Assembly: GCA_001600635.1 (NCBI GenBank)
Contig: BCKL01000019.1
Coordinates: forward strand, 551,232 to 615,231
Source: Leucosporidium creatinivorum
Lineage: Eukaryota > Basidiomycota > Microbotryomycetes > Leucosporidiales > Leucosporidiaceae
Length of the DNA stretch: 64,000 bases
Direction: 5' to 3'
Below are positions 10,223-21,998 of this stretch, piece after piece. How positions within the stretch are numbered: position 1 is the first letter of the stretch; each line of letters begins with the position of its first letter. The notes beneath the pieces are model-generated. The model was not told the DNA's origin and did no database searches. It was given only the letters and a program-made list of their open reading frames with translations. The position numbers and the translations under genes are program-made.

Positions 10223-11210
10223 GGGGGCATGAGTGAGGGGTGGAGTGAGGAGAAGGGAGGTGAGTTCGGCGTCGAGGAGATGGAGGGTCGGGCGCGACGC
10301 TGATACTATCCAAGGCTCTACAGGTCGGCCGAAAACTCGCTCCCTAATATACACCACAACCGACTGTTCTTCCTCCTCTCCTCTCCTTACCTTACCTTGC
10401 CACCCTCCCTCCCTTCCTGCACGCTCACTACTCCCTTTTCCTCGCGCGCGCGCGCGCCGACTCTCCCTTCCGCCCTAGCGACAATCTTACATCTCATCAT
10501 CCGCCTCGCGAGGTCAATAGTATCCCAAGTTGGACGAAGATGTTGCGCTGCAGCTCGGCTCGGGACGAACGGAGCGGAGCTGAGATGAGATGAGATGAGT
10601 GCGAAAGGGAGGGAAGGGAGGAAAGCGCAGGCGCCTTATCACCCCATGTCAAATCACACATGTAGCATATAGTAACCTCGTCTACTGCAGCGGGCTCGGA
10701 GAAGCTCGAGCAGAGCGCAATGAGAGCGAAAGGGAGGGGAGTTGAGTTCAGTTCGGCGATTAGGCTCGTTTCGGGTCAGGCTGAAAGCGCTCGAGCGAGT
10801 TGGACGGCGCGAGGACGGCGCTTCTGCTGCTTGCAGCGTCCTTGAAGTAGTGCCCTACAGCTCCTCCTTCGGCTCCGTCCCTCCCATTTTGCCCCTTTTC
10901 TGCTTCGTTACATGACGTCCCTCCTTTCCCTCGGCGATGGCGGTGACGACCTCAAATCTCGTGTTCGCTCGCTGTCCACAACGATACATATAAGGTGTGT
11001 TGCTGTATTGTCTACAATATGTACTGTAAACAGAGAGAGCAGAAGGAAGGCGCGTCGCGGTACTACTGATGCGCGAGCGATGCTATTGCTGAGGGAGGTG
11101 TTGCGAAGGGGTCGTAAAGGGAGAGAGGAAAGGTCTATGTGCGATGAGAAGGACGAGCGAGTATGTTGCTCTTATGTACATGATCGTTTTGGTGGTGGAG
11201 CCGGAAGGTC
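10223..11210. other. Intergenic, about 1 kb, nothing coding recognised
   Basis: Between the 3' ends of the F-box gene (+) and the small minus-strand gene. It contains a (GC)7-type run near 10443-10457 and G/A-rich low-complexity stretches. No frame encodes a recognisable protein and no tRNA-like structure was seen. Confidence 0.5.
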
Positions 11211-11397
11211 CTAGTACAGCCTCTGAGCCGACCTCTTCCTAATCGTCTGCTCGGCGGAACGACGCTTCGGCGACGATCCGGAGCTCGAGCTCGACTTATC
11301 AGCCGCCACGCCGTCCAGACGGTCCTTGTTCTGGATCTGTAGCTTGAGATCCTCGAAGCGGGCTTGGGTGTAGTGCGCCAATGATTCTGCGCGCGGG

Positions 11398-11452
<55 letters not shown>

Positions 11453-11629
11453 CAGCTCGCTGCGAAGGGGCAAGGCAAGGAGGGGGGAGGGGAGAAACGC
11501 ACGGCGGTAGGCTTTCAAAGGGGAGATTTCCTCCGATAGTGAGGTGGAGAGTGCCGCAGCGAGGGGAGAGAGGGAGAGCGAGTCGACAGAGTCGGGAGAG
11601 GAGCAGGGGGACGCGAGGGTGGTCGACAT
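11211..11629 (-). CDS. Small two-exon protein, about 100 residues, unknown
   Basis: Exon 1 (11629-11503) opens with ATG and a Ser-rich N-terminus; exon 2 (11386-11211) ends with TAG. The phases match (42 codons plus 1 nt, then 2 nt) and give exactly 100 residues. The centre (SEEISPLKAYR ... SLAHYTQARFEDLKLQIQNKDRLDG) has a heptad-like spread of hydrophobics and could form a short coiled coil; the end is basic and Ser-rich (SPKRRSAEQTIRKRSAQRL). It resembles small subunits of coiled-coil complexes, but I do not recognise the family. The intron (116 nt) carries a 53-G run on the plus strand, that is poly-C in the transcript just upstream of the 3' splice site. Confidence 0.5.
11399..11451. repeat. 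Poly-G tract of 53 inside an intron (poly-C in the transcript)
   Basis: Fifty-three consecutive G on the plus strand, within the 116-nt intron (11387-11502) of the minus-strand small gene, about 12 nt from its acceptor. It occupies nearly half the intron. The true length may differ because homopolymers this long assemble poorly. Confidence 0.9.
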
Positions 11630-12531
11630 TGCTGCTCAGCTGAGTTCGGCGGAGGTGAGGGCGCGAGAGCTGGAGCAGGAGAGGGAGGATTAGCTGCTTG
11701 TATTGAGGTACAGGATGGTGAAGGGACGAACACTTGGTACACTGGAGAGCTTGGGAGGATGTGATGTGAAGGAGGAAGAGCGTCCTCGTCGCCCTTGGGT
11801 GGGAAATGACGACCGCCGAAAGCAGCTTGGCTTCGAGGAGTTCGAGTTGATATTCGCGGTCCCCTCGCTGTGAGCAGCTCAGAAAGATATCCGGGTTGCT
11901 GCATGCGATCATGAACCGGCGCGCTGGGCGGCTGATGTCAGCCAGCTCGTGTCCCAGTGGCTTCGGGCAAGCCGGGAGGTGGCTTCGGTGATGTCAATTG
12001 CAACGGGCGCAGATAGCGAGACGATGCGCTGCATCAGATATCTAGTGCGGAGCAATGCGGAGAAGAAAACAATGTGATGAGGTGCAGAGGTGACGAGATA
12101 GCCTCGGAGGTGGGCGAGGAGACGAGCAGAGCGCAAAGCGAAGGGGAGCAAGAGGTCATCGCCGAAGTGGGCTACTTTTGGGAATCTGCAGCACATCTCC
12201 CTGGTCTGCGAAGTTGGTTGGTAGCTCAAGATGCTGTTGAGATTTGAGCGAGCTCTGCTGGACGAGCAAGCGCAGTGCAAGATGTGCAGAACGGCGCGGC
12301 CGAGAGCGCCGAGCTCGACGCTGCTCGCATCCTCCGCCCCCGAGGTCCCGGGTCTCTCTCGCACTCAGAATTGCTCAGGACTCGACCTTGACTGCACGGC
12401 CACAGAACAGCGCCCAGCTGGAGCTCCACAAACGTCTACACCCGCCTCGAGCCCCTGGTTCGACATCGCCGAGGAGCAGTGCACTTCCCGCCGCTCCAAT
12501 TCTCATCTCTGTCTCCTGCCATCCTCATAGG
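11630..12531. other. Divergent intergenic region
   Basis: Lies between the start of the small minus-strand gene and the start of family member 1 (+), so it should hold both promoters. No coding frame with family support and no clear TATA box stand out. Confidence 0.4.
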
Positions 12532-13626
12532 ATGCCGCCCCCAGCAGAACAAACCCCTTCAGACATCGCCTGGTACCACAAGACCCTCGCCGACCTCCCT
12601 CATCCGCCACTCAGCGTCGACTCGACCGCCGAGGAATGGGCGTTCGCTCTCCAAACTCGGGAACGACTGGCCCATCTCATCCTCCTCCCAACTCATGAGT
12701 CTCCCTTCACCTTTCCCGGTCCAACCGCTGCGCGTCAACAGCAAAGAGCCGAAAGAGAGCGAGAGGATCTGGCTCGGCGAGCTTTGGAGCAGGACAAGCG
12801 GCACAAGGTCAACCTAGGAGTTGAGACCGGACGGCCAGGGGGAGTCAAGGACGCTCAGTCGATGGTTAACACCTTTGTAGGAGATAAGGTCAACGGGAGG
12901 CCCTTCGTTTTTGTGAGTAGGGAGGTCGGAGGGAAAGCTCGGCGTTGCCATTCGAGCTCCCGAGCAGATGGCTGAGCTTGCTCACTTCCCACCTTGCAGC
13001 TGATGCGAGACGAAGACGTCAATGCGGCACTTGGTGACTACGTCCGAGCCACGGCGCAGAAGATGGTAGGTACTTCTCTCGGCTCCAGCAATCACTCGGA
13101 TCTCGTCTCCGAAGCTTCGAGGCTGACGCTGACCCGCTCGTCACCTACAGCGTCTCGCAGCTCGAACTGACGCCGATCCAGATGGAAAGACGCTCTACAT
13201 CATTGCCAGGTACTGGGACCAGTGTGATCCTCTGCAGAAGGCCGAGGGCGTGGTAGCGGCGAGTCAGTATCGCAAGGTGAGCGAGCTACAGCCTGCTGTC
13301 GGAGAGAGAGAGAGAGGGCTAGGCTGAACTTTGCTACACTACTCCAGCGCATCAGGCTCGCGCAAGCTGCTCGCCGAGCGAGGCCGCGCATCTCCTCGCC
13401 AGCGGGCTGGCGCTCAGCGTCGGCGTTCGAAGCTCACAATGCTGTTCAGGTGAGTCGAACTGCTCACGAACTTCTGCTTGAGCTCGCTCACACGTGAACC
13501 AAAACCTTTCTTGATTCTTTGCCTCGACCCTAGAGCCTCAGCCATCAGCACCTCCCCTCGCTCTCTCCAAGGCAGGCTCGGCGCTCGCGGGTCTCGCAAG
13601 CTCAGCTTCGGGCGCGGTGGGCGTGA
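12532..13626 (+). CDS. Subtelomeric paralog family, member 1 (255 aa)
   Basis: Five exons with consensus splice sites, all phase 0: 12532-12912, 13000-13065, 13151-13276, 13348-13449, 13534-13626. Function unknown. The family is defined here by comparing four copies in the window (others at 20550-27550, 27932-28992, 59120-60178). Shared features are an N-terminal Ala-Trp, a PPL block, a W-x-x-x-F/A-x-x-x-R-x-x-L-x-H-L core, an R/L-P-F near the end of exon 1, a 66-nt exon 2 beginning LM, an exon 3 with Y-x-x-A-R-x-W-x-x-x-x-P-L, and a C-terminal PSLSPRQARR ... RWA tail. There is no signal peptide, TM segment or known catalytic motif; the composition is mostly helical and soluble. This copy is the most diverged. 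It converges on USB1, with only 33 bp between the stop codons. Confidence 0.75.
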
Positions 13627-13659
13627 GCCGGTGATCAGACTTTGGTATGATAGACAGCA

Positions 13660-14752
13660 CTATCCTCCAAATGCATACTTTGTGACCTGCTGCCCAATCT
13701 TGACGCACACCTGCCCGACCCAGAGCTCCTCCTCTCGTAAAGCCTTGCCAAGCTTCCGTTCCAAGTCGGCGAGCTCCTCCTCATCGAACGGGAGTTGTGA
13801 TGTAGGTGAGGAGGAGTTGGTGGTGATGCAGCTCCACGCGATGGAGGTGTGGAAGCGAGGGTTGTCGTAGTAGGGAGGAAGGCGGAGGGCGGTGAGGGAG
13901 CTGTTGAGGAGGGCAACAAAGTCCTTCATCTGCAGCGGGCCAGGGAAGCACGATCAGCATGAGCGTTTGAGGGAGGCGAGCTGAACGGATGAGTGAGTCA
14001 CAGCGTCGTAACCTTGCCCAATTTCGATTCCCAAGAAGCGCCGAGTTTTGTCGTCGTTCTCCAGCCATGCGAAGGTGGCGTAGCGAGCCGAGAAGCTGCA
14101 GCAGCGCGGCATGGTCAACCAGCGTTCCCTACCTCATACTCAAGCTCGACCGAGCCCACCTCGTCGTCTCATTTGCCAACTTGGCTACCGCCGCTCGAAG
14201 CTCGGCGCGCTGGTTCGTCTGCAAGATGAGCGGCCTTGAGAGCGACAGATGCAGTGGCGGTTGGTCCTTGATAGCTTTGTCCTTTGCTCCGACTGCTAGA
14301 GATGGTAGCAGCGAGTGCACTGCCCTCTTGGGATCTTCCAGCGGCGGCGGAGGTGTAGCGAGCTTGAGCGCCTTCTCGAGCGTTCTACGGAGCTCGTCGC
14401 TCGGTGTCACTGCGGTAGGGGACAGCAGTCAGCATTCTGAAGCTCTTCAGCGAGCCGAGCATCCACTCACGCTCCAAGTAGACGTGCGAAGCCCACTGGC
14501 CTTGAGCGTGCGGAACGCTTCGAGTACGGCCTTGGTGCAGCTCGAGCGAGTCACTCACGCGAGCTTTAGGTATAGTGTGAGCAGCTAGCTGCTGTCTGAG
14601 CACTTCACGATCCACGAACGACTCACGAGGCGCCGAGAAGGCCTCATCGAGGGAAGGGAGCTTCCTGTCGCGATGTAAAATATTAGCAGAGGCTCCTCGG
14701 AGCAGGGGGTGGTTCATTAAGCTCACCGCTTCTTCTTGGGCGGCTCAGCCAT
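13660..14752 (-). CDS. USB1: U6 snRNA 3'-5' exoribonuclease / phosphodiesterase Usb1 (Mpn1)
   Basis: A multi-exon gene starting at ATG 14752 (MAEPPKKKR) and ending at TAG 13662-13660. It has the two H-x-S motifs of the 2H phosphoesterase fold: HLSLSRP in the middle exon (about 14245-14265) and FHTSIAW in the last exon. Spacing and flanks (PLILQTNQ after the first; YYDNPR before the second) are characteristic of Usb1. Usb1 trims the oligo-U tail of U6 snRNA in the nucleus and leaves a 2',3'-cyclic or 3' phosphate, protecting U6 for spliceosome assembly. The short basic N-terminus could serve as a nuclear localisation signal. Function inferred from family; the catalytic residues are intact. Confidence 0.85.
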
Positions 14753-15290
14753 CCTTCTCTCCCTGTACAGGCGAAGGGAACAGCGCTAGTTGAGGGAGTC
14801 GCGATGCTTCGAGCTGCGGAGGGGCGACAGAGCAGTGTTAGCAGACGTAGGAGCACGAAGATGCTCTCAGATAATACAGCTAGCACCTTGTGTACCGTGC
14901 AGAGCCACTTCGGCCTCGTTTGGGACGCCTCACGCAGGGAAGAGCTGAAGAAAGAGCGGCTGCTTACCTGTAAATATATAGCTGCTTTCCGGAATCGGAC
15001 GCTCGTGTAGCCTCTGCCCAGTATCGTCCGATTCGAGAGACAGCAAGCAGAGAGAAGGAAGCGGAGGCAAGACACGATTCGACGATTCGGCTCGAGCTTC
15101 ACGTCTCGACTTTTGACGGCAGAGGACTGGCAGAGGGCGCCAAAAGGTCATGCTCCACACTCAGAAGTGATCCTGAGCTTCGAGTACTCGCTAGTTGGCT
15201 TAGCTCTCTCCACAAGTCGCCGTGCTGAGGTGAAAAGAGTTGCCAACGAGCGCCGAACCCGGCTCGACCGAGTCAGCAGGTCTATGTAGT
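14753..15290. other. Intergenic: USB1 promoter / DUG2 3' side
   Basis: About 540 bp between the start of USB1 and the stop of DUG2, both minus strand. Nothing else recognised. Confidence 0.5.
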
Positions 15291-18200
15291 CTACTCCATC
15301 TTGCCCAGCGCCTTGAGCCATTCTGATACAATCGTCTTTCCTTTCTGCTCGAGGGGAGAGTGTCAGCGCCGCTCTTCAGGCAGCTCGTCGGCCCCCCACC
15401 TCGCTCGGCGCACTCTGAAGCAGCAGCACTCACCTCCAGATTGACGGTCCTGATCCTCTCATCAGGCAAGTGAGCCGAGTCCGAGCTCGTCCCCATCGGG
15501 AAGTGAACCGCATCGGCTGCGAACTCGCGCTCGAGGAAAGGAAGAGAAGGGATCGACCCTCCCTCGCGAATGAAGAGGGGTTCGATGCCCCATTCGGCTT
15601 GAATGCACGAGGCAAAAGCGGTGAAGTAGGGTGAGTCGATATCGCCGAGCCACCAGTCGGCGACGTGGTTGATGTCGATCTGAAGGCGAGGCAAAGTCAG
15701 CTCCGCTCGGCGAGTGAGGGGACAGAGAAGCAGAACTCACCGAAAGCTGGTTGACGGTACGGAGGGATCCGAATGACTTGGCGAGATGAGACTTGAGCTG
15801 CTCGATGATGGCGAGGAGGGATTGGTCGGGGACGATGCGGATGGAGACGGCGGCGGAAGCCCAGCTTGGGATGAGCGATTTGGAGTTGGAGCCGGCGGAT
15901 TGTACGTCGTGGATTGAGAGCGCAGGTTGACGCCATCTATAGGGAGTGAGGGTGCGAAGTCAGCGCTCGGTCTTCGTCTCAGCGAAGATTGAAGACGATT
16001 CACCGAGTGATGAGCGACCGCTTGGGATCAGCGACATGCGAGTGCTTGCGAAGCTTCTCCATCTTGTCCCTGTGGTCGAGTCGAGGGTCAGTCGCTTCTC
16101 TAGGGAACAACAGGTGAACGCCGAGACTCACTCCTTGCACCTCTCTACGACGGCATCGTAAAGCTCGCTCTCTTTCTTCTCGAGCTTGCGCACGTCGTCC
16201 AAGAATCCGGGGATGCGTACCTGCGAGCGAGCGATGTGAAGTCAGCTTTCAGACCCCTTCTCGAGCGACCAAGCCACTACTCACCCTCCCATCGGCGTCG
16301 GTCAAGCTCGCCAGCAGGCGAACCATGTCGACCAATGGCTCGGAGACTACCCCTCCTTGCATTCCCGAGTGTAGGTCGGGCTGGTCGGAGGAGATCTGAT
16401 GGGAGAGAAACGGATGAGAGAAAATGGATGGACGAGGTTCGGCGCAAGAGCAAAGCAAAGTAGGGAGGAGGACAAGGGCAAGGGCGAGGGTGAGAAGAGC
16501 GATGCAGAAAGTCAGCGCATTCTTCCTCGCTCACTACTTTGCTCGCCCGCCGAAGCACAACGAGCACTCACCTTGAGCGTGGCGTGGATTACTCCTCGCA
16601 GGCCGAAAGTCAAGCAGGGCACGTCCTCGCCAATCCAGTACGAGTTGGAAACAAGGATGACGTCAATGTCGCCGATGAGGTGCTGTTTGAGAGTAGGCGG
16701 TGGAGGAGGAGGAGAAGAGGGTCGAGTCAGCTTGACGTTCATGGACTCGCTCACTCAACTGAACTGAGCGCGTGAGGGCTGCGACAAGCAAGGGAGAAGC
16801 GACTCACCCGATTCCTCCTGACCGCCTCCTGGAACCCTGCACTACCCGTCTCCTCTTCACCCTCGACAAGCATGACCACCTCTACCTCCAACTCTCCCTT
16901 CCTCCTCAGCTCACCCACCGCGGCCGCAACAGCCAGCATCGGACCTTTATTATCGCTGACACCCCTCCCATACAGCCAGCCGTCCTTGCCCTCGAGCTTG
17001 AAGGGGTGAGTCGACCAGGAGGAAGCGGAAGCCGAGACGACGTCGTAGTGGCCGTAGACGAGAATGCGTTTGCGCTTCTTTGGTGGTGGTGCGGAGGGAG
17101 GGGATGGTGCAAGAGGAGAGGGTCGGGTGGTAGACGGAGGAGGGAGTGGCCGGAAGGTCGCGAGGATGAGAGGGTTCTTTGAAGGGGCGCCGGGGAGCTG
17201 TTCCAAATCGACGCGCGAGTCAGCTTGCGGCTTCCAGTCAGCGAGAGATGAGACAACGCTACCGCACCAGATGAGTTTCGCCACCTAGGCCTCTGAGCAC
17301 TCGCTTCAAGAAGCCAGCGCCCTGCCTGCACTCCTCGCGATGGGAATCGTCGGCAATGGTGCGGAAGGAGATGAGCTTGGAGAGGGTGTGGAACATCTCG
17401 CCTGTGGTACATCAACGAGTGAGCGTAGACGAGACGGGGTAGTTGGACAGGGTGATAGAAGAGTTTGAGGCGGGATGGGCGAAGAGTCAGCGACGGCTCG
17501 CCTCTCTCCAGGGCACCGAAAGCACTCGAGCCAAGCCAAGAGCTCACCTTGGAATCCCCTGTTCACCTCTTCCTCTCCTCCAGCCATAGAACCCGGCGTC
17601 ATCTCATCCTCGAGGGTCGGGAAGTCCCAGATCTGCTCGGCGAGGGATGATCAGCTTCGTTGATCGGCGATTGCGGTCCGAAAGAGGAAGCGAGTGGCGG
17701 AGGGTAGAAAGAAGATACAACAACGTAGCGACTCACCTTGAGCACATTATCGCTCCCTCCCGTCAACAGCCTCCTCCCGAACCCTCGTCCGAGCGCTTGC
17801 GGTCCCGCTCCACCGCCCGTGGAGGTACTAGCGAGTACGATACCCTGATGGCCCTCCCAGCTTTGTACGAGGTTGAACCCTCGATCCCAGCGCTGGATCG
17901 TGCCGTCCGAGGCGCCTGAGAAGAGTTGGAGAGCGTGAGGTGGGCCGAGGAGGGTGAGGGTGAGGATGTCGTGCTGTTCGGAGGGAGATAGGGCGAAAGG
18001 GAGAGATGTGAAAGGAAGAGTGATGCAGACGAAGGTCAGCGACAGTGTTCGGGCGACAGAGGACCGACGACCGAGCCTCCTGCGCCTCGTTGCCTCGACG
18101 GGGCTGGACCTACATGGTGCGGTCGCAGTGTCCGAACGCAGGTGAAGGTATCGAGATCCCAGACCTGTAGGCAAGGGAAGAAGTCAGCAGCCTCGTCCGC

Positions 18201-20246
18201 CGTGCTCTCCGTCTTGGCGATAGTCGAGCTCGACTCACCTTGACGACGCCTCCTTGATGTCCAGCAAAGACGGTGTTCTCCCTCCCCGCGATCGCCAGTA
18301 CGGCATCGCCACTCGTGCTCTCGAGGGTAGCGACGGGGGTCAACGCCGAAGAGTGATGGGCTGCTGTGGTGGGTGCTGAGGGCGAGGGCGCGATATGTGA
18401 TGGTGCGAGAGATGGTGACCAGAGCTTGAGGAGTTCGTCACCGGCTGCGAGAAGATAGCAGAGGTAGGGAGCGGGAAACGGTGGTTAGCTCTTGCCCGTG
18501 CTGACTAAGGGAAGAGGGTAGAAAAGCGAGCGGCTCACAGCCAGAGATGAGCACTGTTTGGTCGTTGGATTTGCCGAGGAGGAGGCAGTACTGTACCCGA
18601 GCAAGAGCGAGCCGTTGGGTCAGCGTCTCCGAGCTCGGCAATCGTTCAGGACCGAGCTTGACCATGGGCTACGCACCACATAGCCGTAGTGTGCGCAGAC
18701 CTCGACATTCTCCAACCGGAACTGCAGCTCGACAACATGCTCCTGTCCCTTCCTCTTCTTACTCCCCACCTCCTGCTCCCCACTCTCCCTCGCCAATCCC
18801 ACTAGACTAGTCGCGGAGCTCGAATGACTCGGCTTGGAAGTAGAGCTTCGACTCCAATCCCTGCTGCTCAGGCCGTCGAAGAACTTGTTCGGAGCGCGTT
18901 GGATTGGTGGAGAGGAGCGGGCGGAGGTGGAGAGGGATGAGAGGGGGAGGGAGGGAGAGCCTGGAGGGAGAGTGCTGAGGGCTTCGAGGTGGAAGGAGGG
19001 TGGTAGGTCGATCCACTGCGAGTTAGAATGTGAGTGGGGACGTCAGAGGGCGGTGGTGAGAGGGAAAAATGTCAGCGGCCGAGCCCCTTCCTTCCTTTCT
19101 CGCATGTCTCTTAAAGACGAGCCCAGACTCACCATGATGCTCGTGTCTTGACATCCCGCATAAAGCCTTCCTTTTCCCTTCCCTCGGCCGCCTGCCTTGG
19201 CCCATCCGTCTCCCCTACCCTGCGCTGAACCGCCCTCCATCAAGTCGAACGGGACCCAAGCCAGCGAGAAGATGTCGCCGACGTTGTCGTGCGGAGGGTG
19301 GATGAGGTAGAGTGGCGTGAGGGAGGGGAGGTGCCAGACTAGGATGGTGCCGTCGCCTGAGAGGATCGAGCGCCGAGGAGCGAAAGAGTGAAGGGAGCGC
19401 CGAGCAGCGGTAGAGAAGCGAGGAGAGGAAGAGGAGGACGAGGGGGTAGAAGTAGCAAGTACGGTCAGATCAAGCATGACAGCTGTGTCGAAGCGACGAC
19501 AAAGGCTCACCCGAGGCCGAGATGAGCCAATCCCTCTCCTTGACGAGCTGCAACGCGAGGACTGCTCCCGTGTGCCCAGTGAGACGAGCCCGAAGGGAGC
19601 CAGTCGAAAGGTCCCATACCTGCAGCAAACTAGAGCGTTAGCGTTGGCATAAGAAGAGCGAGGTCGGCGCTGGGAAGGGAGGAAGCGGGGATGGCGCGAA
19701 GGGCAAGTGGGACACGAGAGCTCGACGTACATGAATAGCTCCACCCTGACTACCGCCGTACACTCTTCCCATCTCTTGCCCTGCAGCAGCTCCTGCTCCC
19801 AAGCCAGCTCCAGCGTTCGCCCGCGTAGAGTTGGGCTCCTCGTCGACGCAGAGTACCAGAATAGACTCGCCGTCGTTGGCGGTAAGCGTAGATAGCAGGG
19901 TGGGTAACGGTACAGCTCCTGCTGCTCCTCCGGCGCTGGACGAAGAGCCGTCCAAGCCGGGCGCCGGGAGCGGCGAGGAAGGGCGCGAGTCGTCCAGTTG
20001 AAGCGCAGAGAAGGCTGGGACAGGCGGCTGAGGTACAGCAGGACGAGAAGCGCTGAGCTGTGATGGTACAGATCCGCTCAGAGGCGAAGGAGCGAGCTGG
20101 CACATGTCGGCTGTTGGTCGAGGGGTCCGGCTGAGCTCGTCGTTATCGTCCTGCGGTGCTGTACGAGAGGGTGTTGGTCGAGGGATCAATGGTGGTGGTG
20201 AAGAGCTTCTGTCCTCTGCTCCTGCTGCTGCTGGTAGAGACGACAT
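15291..20246 (-). CDS. DUG2: Glutathione degradosome subunit Dug2 (WD40 + M20 peptidase)
   Basis: A long, intron-rich gene from ATG 20246 to TAG 15291. After a Ser/Pro-rich N-terminus come several WD40-type repeats (GGSQGGAIHVWD-like, SGDGTILVWHL, LFSGASDGTIQRWD, GGSDNVLK). An M20 metallopeptidase domain follows: ILVYGHYDVV (metal His/Asp), GRGVSDNKGP (bridging Asp), LVEGEEETGS (catalytic Glu pair), SYWIGEDVP, DLHSGMQGG, REGGSIPSLPFLE and GTSSDSAHLPDE (last metal His). WD40 plus M20 in one chain is the diagnostic layout of Dug2. With Dug3 it cleaves the gamma-glutamyl bond of glutathione in the cytosol; Dug1 then cuts Cys-Gly. Exons across the WD40/M20 border join in phase (IWDFPTLEDE ... EMFHTLSKLISFRT), so it is one gene. 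All key residues are present. Confidence 0.88.
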
Positions 20247-20549
20247 GGCGATGCGGGGTTGAGGGCGAAGCAGAGAGGCCTGGAGCAAGGCGTGACAAGG
20301 AGGGGCGATGAGGAGACCGGGGAAGGTGGGCTGTAGGTGAGGGCTCGTAGTATAGGGTGGCACAGAGCAGTTCAGTCCGCTTTCTTTCACTTTACGAAGA
20401 CTGCAGGCTGCAAACACGAAAGCTCGGCGCTCGGCCCTCCGTTTCCTGGCTCGCTTCTCTTAGGCTGGGCGACGGATGTAGTGAGAGGAGGTGCAACCCT
20501 CCTAACCTATGACACTCTTCATCTTCCGGCTACTGAGACCTGCCCTCCC
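20247..20549. other. Intergenic: DUG2 5' flank
   Basis: About 300 bp between the DUG2 start and the 3' end of family member 2. No feature recognised. Confidence 0.5.
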
Positions 20550-21558
20550 TCAAGCCCATCGCTCCCTCAGCTCGTCCTCCGACACGCCCGTACGCCGAGC
20601 TTGCCTTCCCGTCAGCGAGGGAACGTGACGGTGTCCTTCACTCAGCTATTGACGTCAAAAATGAGATGGTGAGGGGAGACTCGAGGTTAGAGTGCGTATG
20701 TAGGCTCAGACAACAAAGCCCACGAGATGCTCCCAGTTCGAAGGAGCAGACGGATGGGCGACTATGACGGCTTCGAACTCCCAGTGCTGTTAGAGAGATT
20801 CAGAGCTTCGGTTTCCTGAAGACGTACTCTGTAGGCCGACATTACACTCACCTCATAGTACGCCTTAGCAATGAGCGCTCCCTTCGCTCGGCGGAGCGGA
20901 TCGAGCTGGTTCCAATGCCTGGCGCAGAGGTAGACAGTCCGATTGGCGTCTTCTATCTTGCGAACCGAGTTGACCTAGTCAGGGAGTGGGAGGGTGAGAG
21001 TGTCAGCCTCATAGCAAGCCGCATCACCGAAGCTCGGCGATGGCTGCTGGGCCGGAACGGCCAGCCAAAGCCAAAGTACGACTCACCATCCTCTTCGAAA
21101 TTTCCTTCACATAGTTCTCCAATATAGAGCTCACGTCGGGTCGAGCCATCAGCTGCGACACCAGCAGCAGAACGATCCAAGTCAGCTTGCCCCTCGGCGA
21201 CGGCACTTCCCAAGCTCCCTCCACTCTCCGTGATGACCCACCAGCACAAATGGCCTGAGGTTGTGGGTAGTTCCCACAAGAGAATCAAAGCAGTGAGCTC
21301 GTACTTCTAACCTGTCGGGCACTCCCGCTCTGTTCAGGCTGTTGTGTTGGGTCTGACTTTGCTTCAGCGCTTGCTCGACCTTTGCGAGCATCTCTTCGTG
21401 CTGGTGCGGGGACCCGGTGTACTCCATGAGTACCGGTAGTTTTCCCTGCAGCAAGTGGCATAGGTCTTTACGAGCCTTGAAAGCCTTTGCCCACTCGTCG
21501 GCCGAGGCGTTGATGGTCAGAGGGGGAAGGGCGGTCTCGATGGACACTTCCTGCCACG
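20550..21558 (-). pseudogene. Subtelomeric paralog family, member 2: body, split by the Copia element
   Basis: Carries most of exon 1 (21558-21242), then exons 21152-21087 (66 nt), 20974-20852 (123 nt), 20786-20724 and 20645-20550, with normal splice sites and the family C-terminal tail (SEGHRHVPSL ... RQARRTGVS ... RWA). Exon lengths 66 and 123 equal those of copies 3 and 4. The first 34 nt of exon 1, with the ATG, lie 5.95 kb away at 27550-27517, beyond the retrotransposon; the reading frame continues across the target site if the element is ignored. Apart from the insertion no stop or frameshift is seen, so the break is recent. Transcription from the LTR could still make an N-truncated product, but there is no evidence for that. 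Confidence 0.8.
21554..21558. repeat. Target-site duplication, left copy (CCACG)
   Basis: Five bases identical to 27512-27516 directly flank the two outer LTR ends. Five bp is the usual size for Ty1/Copia integrases. Confidence 0.9.
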
Positions 21559-21998
21559 TAACAGAGTCGGCTCTCGAGTCGGGCTGTGGCTCAGAGCTCG
21601 TGAGAAGTCTGTAATATATGAAGACTGCTACCCATGCTCACCTGTGGCTCAGAGCTCGTGAGAAGTCTAAAGCCAACAGATGATAGCCGCTCCCTCAGCC
21701 TAAAGCCCGCTCCTCGACTCTACTCTCCTACATCCCGATCTACTCCTCCTAATCCCTCCTCATCACTCCAATCCCTACCAACCGTACGGTCGGTCCTATC
21801 CATCTCTCCTGAGCCCATCGAGGGAGAGATGTCGTTCCGAGCTGGGACGAGCGAAAGCCGAGCCGAAGGGAGGTCGAGCGAGTTGAGGGAGGAGCGAAGG
21901 GCGAGTCGTAGCGAGGTCGAGCGAGTACTGAAATGAGTGCTGATATATCGTACATGGAATGGTGAAGCGATAGAGGTGCGAATGCCTATGCTCGGACA
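21559..21998 (-). repeat. 3' LTR (440 bp)
   Basis: In element orientation it starts TGTCCGAG and ends CTCTGTTA, a weak inverted terminal match. It holds a 27-bp direct repeat (21584-21610 and 21642-21668). The Gag-Pol stop codon lies 13 nt inside it. Confidence 0.92.

Noticed and set aside
20706-20786. Ending family member 2 at the in-frame TGA at 20706-20708
   Set aside because: A splice from 20724 (donor GTGGGC) to 20645 restores the C-terminal tail shared by all other members, so the spliced model is preferred.
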